A DNA stretch of 33,691 bases from Candidatus Poseidoniia archaeon (lineage in GTDB: Archaea > Thermoplasmatota > Poseidoniia > MGIII > CG-Epi1). The notes below the pieces were generated by a model. The model searched no databases, had not been told where the DNA came from, and saw only the letters and a list, made by a program, of their open reading frames with translations. Shown here in pieces: positions 26,239-33,691 of this stretch. The position numbers and the translations under genes were made by a program. The first letter of the stretch is position 1; each line of letters opens with the position of its first letter. Location: positions 1-33,691 of the forward strand of contig JAKURQ010000007.1 of the NCBI GenBank assembly GCA_022449785.1. The letters are read 5' to 3'.

Positions 26239-29200
26239 AGAAATGCTCCAAGATCCATTTGCTTAATCTGCTCATTTTCAAGTGTATCTTCTATTGATTT
26301 GAATGCTAATTCAAGTCTTTGCTTGATAAATGGTCTGGAACCATAGCGTTCTGATATTTCAGTTGCAATTTTCCTATATTTAGCTACAGATGCAGGTGAT
26401 ATATTAAGCTGTAATTTACCTCCACAAGAGCATGTGTCTCTAAGTGGAGGGCGTCTGAATTTAGTATTACATTTCTTACATCTTACGCCCTGTGTAGAAA
26501 AAGATCGAAGATTTCCAATTATGTCTCTGATAAAATGCTTCTCAATTGTTTGCTCTGCAACATAAGTGGCGTTTGAAGCCCGTGTCCTAGACGCCAACTC
26601 AAGTGATGCCAATGCTTTGTCTGCCATTGAATCTAAAGTGACATATTTTGATTCTACAGGACCCATGTTTATACTCGAAGAAGCATGCGTAAAATTATAA
26701 TTTTCATACTGTTCTGGACTATCTAATCTATTTGATACCATATCTAATAATTCTGAAACTGAATTCGAAACAACCTTCTTCTCAGAACCTTCATAGAATT
26801 CAATAGGATAATGACTATTCAATTCTACATTATGTGCCTCACTATCTATTTCAATAGGATCAATACGCGTTGACAAGACTCTAGGAATATCCATAGTACC
26901 GCCTCGTGTAGTTGGTACAAAACTATCTGAATAATTTAGCAATCCATCAAGAAGAAGCATTATCGAATCTTCATCACCATCACAATTTCTTCTTTTTGCT
27001 GCATGCAAAAATGGATGGCCGTATTGAGCCTTAGCAGAAGTAAAACCAATCAAACGTGTCAGAACTCCAGCAGAAGTATGTGGGCTCAAACAAATCAATA
27101 GATTACCTATTAATTCCTCAGGCCGTGAATTAGGCTTTAAATTGTAAAAAGATTTCATTCCATACAATTTTGACAATTCATCATCAACAAAGTTCGAAAC
27201 CTTAACTAACCAATTTCCAGCCCTCTCAGAAACAATTAAGTCTTGTACTTTTAGCTCCAATAATTGATCTGTAGATACTAAATCATTTCCATCTACATCT
27301 TTTGTATAACCTAACTCCTTGGCTTTCTCTAAACTTAGTCCAATTTCTCTTGGATAAAAATGTGTTAAAGGCAAGTCTATCATATCATAACGCAGAGTTC
27401 CATCTTTGTATACTCTAAGATCTCTTTTAGCTCTTAAAATTCCCTTCTCTAAACATTCTGGAATTTTGTATTTAGACATAAGGCCCTTAACTCCTTTGAT
27501 TTTTGGAAGAATACCTGTTTTTGTGTTGTTCATTGCCTTTGTTATTAATTCTGTTACATCTACTAAACGACGTTTAGGGTCCTCTTTAGGCATCGTTTGG
27601 GATTCACAACAACGTACTGAAACAGTTTCACTCTGACATTCTTTGCAATAGCGTAATTGTGCCTCGATTTCTATACGGCCTGCGCGACCTTGAGAAAAGC
27701 CTCTATTCGATGAAGAAACTTTTAGAGCGCTATTAACCAATCTTTGACTTCCTCCTGCTTCACCCAAAGGAAAAAGAACATTTGGTGGAGGTTTCATACG
27801 ACGCTCATTGGCCTTTTCCGGGCGTCCCATACTAGCTCCCACTCTTGTAGGAGCTCTATCCTTCACTTCAAAACCTGAAAGATGAGATATTAAGACCAAA
27901 GAATCATCAGTCTCAATAGTATCTGAAACTGAAACAATAGAATTATCTTTGATTTGTAACCCTAATTGATTGAGTAAAGGACTAATTCCATCACTTAAAC
28001 TCATCACATGATTTTCTGTTTTATAAAAGATTCCAAGCTTTAGAAGAATTTCCTTGTAAATCAGTTTGAATTTATTATCCAAGACATTAGTAGTATCTTT
28101 AATCAATTGATTTCTAAAATCATTTATCTCTTGGACATCTAAATCTGCCCAAAAATAAGTAAATTTGGGATGTAGAGGGATTTGGTTTTCCTTACTAAAT
28201 TTAGATAATGATTCAAAATCGTAATCACCTTGGTATTTCTCAATATTATGACTTGCAATAATTGCTTGCCACCATTCATCACACCATCCAGATGGTTCTA
28301 AACGATGATTATTCTCAATAAATTCGCCAACTGGTATTAGTATTTCACCCAAATCTACAATTTGTTCTACCTGATTTACTACCTTTTTAGCATCTTCGTA
28401 ATCATCTAATCTTGTGAAAGTACCATTCTTCAGAAGAACTGAAGGGCCTTCTATAGAATCACAAGGGTTTGCAGCCGTGGCTTTGCCAGGAAGTTGTAGT
28501 TTAATCTGAGTACCTATTGCCGCAAAAGAATCAACTATAACCATCGTTGAGGGGTGTATAGACATTGAAGCTAATCCTGAGGACCTTGAACGGCCATAGC
28601 GTAAACGGAAGGCTCCTGGTTCGTCAGGAAATGCAAAAATTGGCCTACCTGCAATTACATCCTTTAGATATTTATGTTCTTTAGAGTCACCAGATGTACT
28701 ACTTTTCTTCTTTTCAGTATAAGTTCTAAGAAAATCCCAACCACTTATTGACTGCTTATCAACATGCTTAAGAATTTTAGCAGCTTTAAGACAAAGGCCT
28801 TCTGCTATAACTAAACAAGCACCCCCTCTCAAGGAATTTGTCTCTACTCTAGGTAAATCTCTATTACCTGCAACTTCTAATTTATCTGTCCTTTCTCCAG
28901 TAATACATATTGGACATGATGTTACAATACTTTCAATTTCTTCTGAACTAGGAACATATTGAAGATTAACAGCTCTCTTGTAAAGTGGAATTTCTTCTTT
29001 GTATCTTTCTATTTCTGCTGGAGTGGGAATATAGGAATCCAGACCTAATTCACGCCTAACGACATCAGCTATCAAAACAGATAATGCTTGGGCAGTTCCA
29101 CCAGCTGCACGAATGGGGCCTGCGTAATAGATTGAAGCGCAAGTGGTGTTATTATTATTCTCTAATGTACTTACCTTTACTACGCCTTCAGTGGGTGCAA

Positions 29201-29549
29201 CAAGAACTCCCTCTGTAAGTATGGAAAGAGACGTTCTAACTGCTTGCTCAAGAGCAAATGCAACCCCTTCTTTATCCTTTAAAGAACCAGCTAACTCTTT
29301 TGCTATAATTAGTGCTGTGGACTCTCTATCATTTTCTTCAGCAACCTCTCGAATTCTAGGTGCAATCCCTTTTGGTCCTACTTGTGCCTCAACTCTTTCA
29401 GCAAGATCCTTTGCTCTTGGGATTTCAGCTTCCAAAGAGGGATCAAACCCTGCCTTTCGTGCTCTGGAAACAAGATTATAACAATCATCAGCCTTCTTTT
29501 CTAAATCACGGAAATAAGACTCCATTTCATCGGATGCAACGAGTACCAC
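26235..29549 (-). CDS. polC: DNA polymerase II (PolD) large subunit DP2; start may be the internal ATG at 29525
   Basis: YYAGPIRAAGGTAQALSVLIADVVRR, PSTMVIVDSFAAIGTQIKLQLPGKA, GRPEKANERRMKPPPNVLFPLGEAGG, HAAKRRNCDGDEDSIMLLLDGLLNYSDSFVPTTRGGTMD. Confidence 0.96.
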   Translation of the reverse strand: MVLVASDEMESYFRDLEKKADDCYNLVSRARKAGFDPSLEAEIPRAKDLAERVEAQVGPKGIAPRIREVAEENDRESTALIIAKELAGSLKDKEGVAFALEQAVRTSLSILTEGVLVAPTEGVVKVSTLENNNNTTCASIYYAGPIRAAGGTAQALSVLIADVVRRELGLDSYIPTPAEIERYKEEIPLYKRAVNLQYVPSSEEIESIVTSCPICITGERTDKLEVAGNRDLPRVETNSLRGGACLVIAEGLCLKAAKILKHVDKQSISGWDFLRTYTEKKKSSTSGDSKEHKYLKDVIAGRPIFAFPDEPGAFRLRYGRSRSSGLASMSIHPSTMVIVDSFAAIGTQIKLQLPGKATAANPCDSIEGPSVLLKNGTFTRLDDYEDAKKVVNQVEQIVDLGEILIPVGEFIENNHRLEPSGWCDEWWQAIIASHNIEKYQGDYDFESLSKFSKENQIPLHPKFTYFWADLDVQEINDFRNQLIKDTTNVLDNKFKLIYKEILLKLGIFYKTENHVMSLSDGISPLLNQLGLQIKDNSIVSVSDTIETDDSLVLISHLSGFEVKDRAPTRVGASMGRPEKANERRMKPPPNVLFPLGEAGGSQRLVNSALKVSSSNRGFSQGRAGRIEIEAQLRYCKECQSETVSVRCCESQTMPKEDPKRRLVDVTELITKAMNNTKTGILPKIKGVKGLMSKYKIPECLEKGILRAKRDLRVYKDGTLRYDMIDLPLTHFYPREIGLSLEKAKELGYTKDVDGNDLVSTDQLLELKVQDLIVSERAGNWLVKVSNFVDDELSKLYGMKSFYNLKPNSRPEELIGNLLICLSPHTSAGVLTRLIGFTSAKAQYGHPFLHAAKRRNCDGDEDSIMLLLDGLLNYSDSFVPTTRGGTMDIPRVLSTRIDPIEIDSEAHNVELNSHYPIEFYEGSEKKVVSNSVSELLDMVSNRLDSPEQYENYNFTHASSSINMGPVESKYVTLDSMADKALASLELASRTRASNATYVAEQTIEKHFIRDIIGNLRSFSTQGVRCKKCNTKFRRPPLRDTCSCGGKLQLNISPASVAKYRKIATEISERYGSRPFIKQRLELAFKSIEDTLENEQIKQMDLGAFL

Positions 29550-29590
29550 ATTGTAGCATAGAATGCCTATTATTATTCTATTCGGCGGAA

Positions 29591-31093
29591 TTAGACGCCA
29601 TAACTATCGATGAAGATTGTTCTGTATGCTGAGGCTGCAGAACGAACACCTACAAGCATTATTCCAAAAGTCATAATTATGAATATGAACCCTGCAATTA
29701 ATCCAATATTATGATTCACAAGCATCAGAATACCTGGAATCATCAAAGCAAAAATAGAGATGAGTGCTGAAGTTCCCATTAACATAAATTGAACTAAAAT
29801 ATCAGGATTACCTCGATCACTTTCATCGAAATTAGCAAATGCAGAACCTGACCAAATGCCCAATCCAGTATTACAAAAAAGTAAAATCAAAAGACATTCA
29901 CCAAAAAATAACGTAACTTTCAAAGGAAATTGAGCCAAAATACAAATGGGAAGCCAGATTGCTATAAGGCCAGGAAGTGCCATCATTACCAATGCAGCTG
30001 CTTTTCCTTTCATTATCAATACAGACTCAACGGGATTTGATTTCATAATCCACAACCTCTTACCTTCTACACCTAGGATAGTTGAACCAAGCATTGTGCA
30101 CTGAAGTAAAGCTCCAATAAACAAACACATTGCAAGCATTCCAGGATAATACAAAGTAATTGGAATATCACCGATTGGTTCATTTGGAATTCCGGTTTTA
30201 AACCACCAAAAAATTAAAATGAAAGCAAGCGAAAAAGTCGAAAAAGATGAACTTAGAACATCACGTTCTCTTATTGATGATATGACTTCTTTAGAACATA
30301 TTGAAGATGCTCTCACACCTAATATCGAATTGAGCCAATTAAATTGTAAAATTCGAATTGGATTTTTGTGTGATGATGAATGTATCTTGTAGGCTTCTAA
30401 TGCTTCAATAAATAGACCATCCATAAAGTAAAAGAAAATTGATAAAACAAATAAACATACAACGCACACTGCTATTGCAATATCAGGATATAAATGAGAC
30501 TCATTTGCCACTAACATCAACACAACTAAAATAGGAGACAAAGTCATCAAAAACGTTAGCTTACGTGAAAAAGGATGTAATGCTCCCGCTATAGAAAATA
30601 TATATCCACTTAGAGAAGATAGTATACTCAAAAGAAAATACAGAATTAGAAATTCATTAGTAATAACTATGCCTGATCTCATAATTATATTACCTAAAAA
30701 GAATACTGCTAATATGGAAAAAGAAAGAAGGAAATTAGGGATAAGAATAGAATAGAACATTCCAAGCATTACTTGCCTAGGAGTAATTGGTTGAACCAAA
30801 TGAAGATCCATACGTTTAGATTTTATGATTTTACGATATGTAATACCTGCAGTTCTCAGAGTAAACAGTGCAAAGAATATTAACAAGAGAGTACCATAAC
30901 CTTGAGTAGAACCTTCAGGAAATAATTGAGGATTGTCTATCACAAACTTGATTAAACGAATGCAAGCAAGAGAAAAGAAAGTTCCTACAAAAAAGATTAC
31001 GAAGGTCCCAATAATTCTTTTTTTAAGAGCTTGAAAATTCTTACGCAATGCGGATTTTAATTCTGCCTGGAAAATAGCATACGTAACACTCAT
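29591..31093 (-). CDS. Polytopic membrane protein resembling ABC-2 type permease
   Basis: Many TM segments, N-terminal ABC-2-like layout (LKSALRKNFQALKKRI...MDLHLVQPITPRQVMLGMFYSILIPNFLLS). No ATPase gene adjacent in this window. Confidence 0.55.
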   Translation of the reverse strand: MSVTYAIFQAELKSALRKNFQALKKRIIGTFVIFFVGTFFSLACIRLIKFVIDNPQLFPEGSTQGYGTLLLIFFALFTLRTAGITYRKIIKSKRMDLHLVQPITPRQVMLGMFYSILIPNFLLSFSILAVFFLGNIIMRSGIVITNEFLILYFLLSILSSLSGYIFSIAGALHPFSRKLTFLMTLSPILVVLMLVANESHLYPDIAIAVCVVCLFVLSIFFYFMDGLFIEALEAYKIHSSSHKNPIRILQFNWLNSILGVRASSICSKEVISSIRERDVLSSSFSTFSLAFILIFWWFKTGIPNEPIGDIPITLYYPGMLAMCLFIGALLQCTMLGSTILGVEGKRLWIMKSNPVESVLIMKGKAAALVMMALPGLIAIWLPICILAQFPLKVTLFFGECLLILLFCNTGLGIWSGSAFANFDESDRGNPDILVQFMLMGTSALISIFALMIPGILMLVNHNIGLIAGFIFIIMTFGIMLVGVRSAASAYRTIFIDSYGV

Positions 31094-31314
31094 CGACCAA
31101 GGGACTCCATTGTTCTATCTTTCTTGGTTTCCTTTTTGAATATACGATAGCAATCGGAACAAAGTTGAACTTTACGATTAGAACCTTGGAGACTTAGTGC
31201 ACCTACTTTTTCAACTCTCTTACGAGGAAGTGAACGCTTAGGGCTATTATTACATCCGCTAGCGCTACAAATGTCCTTATCTTCGTTTGATAAAGAGATG
31301 TCTCTATGCTTCAT
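31090..31314 (-). CDS. Small zinc-finger-like protein, coupled by ATGA overlap to the permease
   Basis: ICSASGCNNSPKRSLPRKRVEKVGALSL...VQLCSDCYRIFKKE; paired Cys motifs. Confidence 0.6.
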   Translation of the reverse strand: MKHRDISLSNEDKDICSASGCNNSPKRSLPRKRVEKVGALSLQGSNRKVQLCSDCYRIFKKETKKDRTMESLGR

Positions 31315-31355
31315 ATTATTTGCAATAGAAATTGTATACTTAAAAACTATGAAGG

Positions 31356-31574
31356 TTATTTTTCAAGCGATAAGCCTTCTGAATGGGACAACATATTACC
31401 ACATTTAGCACAATATTGTACATTTTGATCTTTTATGATATAACCACATGAGGGACATTTAATTTCTACTTTTGAAGAAACGTCTGTCTTGTTTCTCAGA
31501 TTTACAAGATAGCCTATTGCAAGTACAATCAAAATAACTGTTTGGCTGTAACAAACTATTTCTTCAAAGTCCAC
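31356..31574 (-). CDS. Small TM protein with C-terminal zinc ribbon
   Basis: N-terminal hydrophobic CYSQTVILIVLAIGYLVNL; CPSCGYIIKDQNVQYCAKCGNML. Confidence 0.6.
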   Translation of the reverse strand: MDFEEIVCYSQTVILIVLAIGYLVNLRNKTDVSSKVEIKCPSCGYIIKDQNVQYCAKCGNMLSHSEGLSLEK

Positions 31575-31605
31575 GATGTGTGAGAACTGTTCCCCTATAA
31601 CTATG

Positions 31606-32790
31606 TTACTGCAAAGTAATATCAGGCATTAAAGGACGTGCAGCAAAACCTTTGAGGGCAAAATTACTACCTTCTCCAACTCTACAAACAAATAAATCTC
31701 GATGATGTCTAATCAATCCAAACTCATCTAATGAAGATACACCACCACAAATCTCCATGGCCATTGTTAAATGATCAGAAGCCTTACGAGAGCACTCAAT
31801 TTTCACTTTAGCTGCAGATTCTCTGTCTAAAGTATCATCATTATATCTATTTGTCAAATCAATTAACCAAGTCAAACCTTGTTCTAATGTAATATCCATA
31901 TCAATTACTACATCCTGAACTCTCTGGAAACTACCAATGGGTACTCCAAATTGCTCTCTTTCTTGTGAATATGTTCTACATTTGTCTAATGCAAATGCCA
32001 ATGAGGCCAAAGACATGCCTGCAATGAATAAACGACCGCCATTCAAAGTCTGAGCCATAACCTTGAAACCTTCATTTTCTTTTCCAAGAATGGCATCATC
32101 AGAAACTCGGACATCATCAAAGGTAATTGATCCAGTTGAAGATTGACTCCACAAATCTTTGCCTGCCATTTCCTGATATGAAACATTGGGATTATCCATT
32201 GGAACAATGAAACATGTAGTCCTGTATCCTGGCTTAGAATCTGGATCTGTCATAGCATGAACTACAACATGACTAGACCATTTTGCATTCGTAGACCAAC
32301 ATTTTTCACCTTTGATAACCCATTCATTACCCTCTTTCTTAGCTGTAACTTGAGGATTAGTAGCATCTGAACCTCTGCCTGGTTCTGATAATCCAAAAAC
32401 AAACATTCGCTTTCCAGCTGCTAAATCAGGAAGGTGGGCTGCTTTTTGCTCTTCGGTTCCAAATAGTTGCAATGGTTTAGCTCCCAAAGACATAGCTGCA
32501 CCTGGAGTTATCGCCAAAGATTGAGAATGATAACCAAGAGCTAATCCCATCAAAATCAAATCTAATTGATTACCTCCTTGTCCACCATATTCTTCAGATA
32601 CTGTAACTCCAAAAAGACCCATTTGCCCCATTTCATCTATAATTTCCTGGGGAAGTAAATCATGATTTCTTTCCCAGTCAAGATAATTAGGTTCTATTCT
32701 TTCATCAGCAAAGTCACATAGTGCTTTGTAGAAAGTCATTGAATCTGGTGATACTAATCTTTCCAAATAGTGGTCTAAGCGACGTTCCAT
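31606..32790 (-). CDS. Acyl-CoA dehydrogenase
   Basis: MGLFGVTVSEEYGGQGGNQLD, FGLSEPGRGSDATNPQVTAKKEGNEWVIKGEKCWSTNA, SQEREQFGVPIGSFQRVQDVVIDMDI, EICGGVSSLDEFGLIRHHRD. ATG at 32790. Confidence 0.93.
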   Translation of the reverse strand: MERRLDHYLERLVSPDSMTFYKALCDFADERIEPNYLDWERNHDLLPQEIIDEMGQMGLFGVTVSEEYGGQGGNQLDLILMGLALGYHSQSLAITPGAAMSLGAKPLQLFGTEEQKAAHLPDLAAGKRMFVFGLSEPGRGSDATNPQVTAKKEGNEWVIKGEKCWSTNAKWSSHVVVHAMTDPDSKPGYRTTCFIVPMDNPNVSYQEMAGKDLWSQSSTGSITFDDVRVSDDAILGKENEGFKVMAQTLNGGRLFIAGMSLASLAFALDKCRTYSQEREQFGVPIGSFQRVQDVVIDMDITLEQGLTWLIDLTNRYNDDTLDRESAAKVKIECSRKASDHLTMAMEICGGVSSLDEFGLIRHHRDLFVCRVGEGSNFALKGFAARPLMPDITLQ

Positions 32791-32821
32791 GAAGTTGTCA
32801 CAAAGATATCTGTTAAAGTGG

Positions 32822-33691
32822 TTATCGTGACCTTCCAATTGAACCTCTAGGAGGTTCAGGCTCAAAATCTGCCAAATGTTCTGGAGCCCATTCTCTTGGA
32901 CTATCATCTACACCTTGAAGGATAACATAACCTATAGCCATTACAACGAAGAGAAACCCCATAGCTGCAGGTCTACCGAGATTCAAGCCATCTACAATTA
33001 AACCCCAAGATAGAGGGCCGATGATTGTCGCAAACCTTCCAACCATACTATACAAGCCATAGAATTGTCCAATATACCTAGGAGGCGTCAGAACAAGCAT
33101 GTATGGCCTGTCCGCACACCAAGTCCCTCCAAGAGCTATTCCTGCTAAGAATGGTGCGACCCAGATCATCCAAGTAGGTAAACCAAGCCAAACTGTAGAA
33201 ATAAGGAGAGCGAAAGTGGAAAACCATACCCACAAGACCATATTCAATGTAATTTTAGGACCTACTATGTCTACTAAATATCCCCACAAAAACCCACTAA
33301 CGATTGAACTTATGATTCCTAGAAACATATATTTCGTAATATCTGCTGTAGTCATACCAAATTCTTCACTAACATATATTGCTGCAAAAGCAGTTGCTGT
33401 GTTAGCTGCATCTGTATAGAATACTCTGCCAAGAAGAAATCTACCCAATCCTGGAAAATTATCTAGCATGGAAAGAGTTTCACGTAGCTGACTAAAAGTT
33501 CCTGAAACTGCCGTTGAAATTGATCCCTCTCTGAAAAGAGGAGTGGCTGGTGTTGTAAAGTAACCATAAAAACAAAAGATAGATGCTAAAATCAGAATTG
33601 TTGTAAGATTAAATCCAATGGAAAAATCGCTGATAAGATATATATTAAGAACTATTAAGAGTATGATTATAACCATTAAACCGGGCCAAAA
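32822..33691 (-). CDS. Major facilitator superfamily-like transporter, N-terminal part outside window
   Basis: Multiple TM segments, FLWGYLVDIVGPKITLN, GGTWCADRPYMLVLTPPRYIGQFYGLYSMVGRFATIIGPLSWGL; frame stays open upstream (FWPGL) to the window edge. Confidence 0.8.
   Translation of the reverse strand, partial: FWPGLMVIIILLIVLNIYLISDFSIGFNLTTILILASIFCFYGYFTTPATPLFREGSISTAVSGTFSQLRETLSMLDNFPGLGRFLLGRVFYTDAANTATAFAAIYVSEEFGMTTADITKYMFLGIISSIVSGFLWGYLVDIVGPKITLNMVLWVWFSTFALLISTVWLGLPTWMIWVAPFLAGIALGGTWCADRPYMLVLTPPRYIGQFYGLYSMVGRFATIIGPLSWGLIVDGLNLGRPAAMGFLFVVMAIGYVILQGVDDSPREWAPEHLADFEPEPPRGSIGRSR

Noticed and set aside
26235-29549. Possible intein in PolD DP2
   Set aside because: The conserved NCDGDED region is continuous and the length is normal for an intein-free DP2.
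27406-29632. Plus-strand ORFs opposite DP2 (27406, 29143, 29360)
   Set aside because: Antisense to polC with no domain signal.
1-33691. CRISPR arrays, transposases, integrases or defence/toxin systems
   Set aside because: No periodic direct repeats, recombinase motifs or mobile-element genes seen; the tRNA has no duplicated 3' end suggesting integration.

Overview
The window looks like a gene-dense, AT-rich chromosomal segment of a euryarchaeon. It carries the DNA polymerase D large subunit (DP2), archaeal RNase P RNA, aIF1A-RIO1-KH and a CdrS-like/FtsZ pair. Marine Group II / Thermoplasmatota is my inference from gene content, not a database result. I recognise about 27 protein-coding genes, one tRNA-Arg(GCG) with encoded CCA, one RNase P RNA, and two small ORFs missing from the ORF track. 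I saw no CRISPR array, transposon, provirus or obvious defence island. Most of it is core genome. The observations most worth checking are: (1) a QueD/PTPS homolog that aligns closely with bacterial QueD but has lost all three zinc-ligand histidines, and directly abuts an MBL hydrolase; (2) an isocitrate dehydrogenase gene with a single in-frame TAA, the reading frame being intact on both sides; (3) a tandem ribbon-helix-helix CdrS-like regulator upstream of ftsZ, with helically phased TGACAC/GTGTCA boxes; (4) a 26-aa leader ORF behind a 7-bp hairpin, translationally coupled to the MBL gene; (5) a 42-aa basic leaderless ORF just downstream of RNase P RNA; (6) repeated interlocking of convergent stop codons in TTAA/CTAA, and overlapping divergent start codons in CATG.
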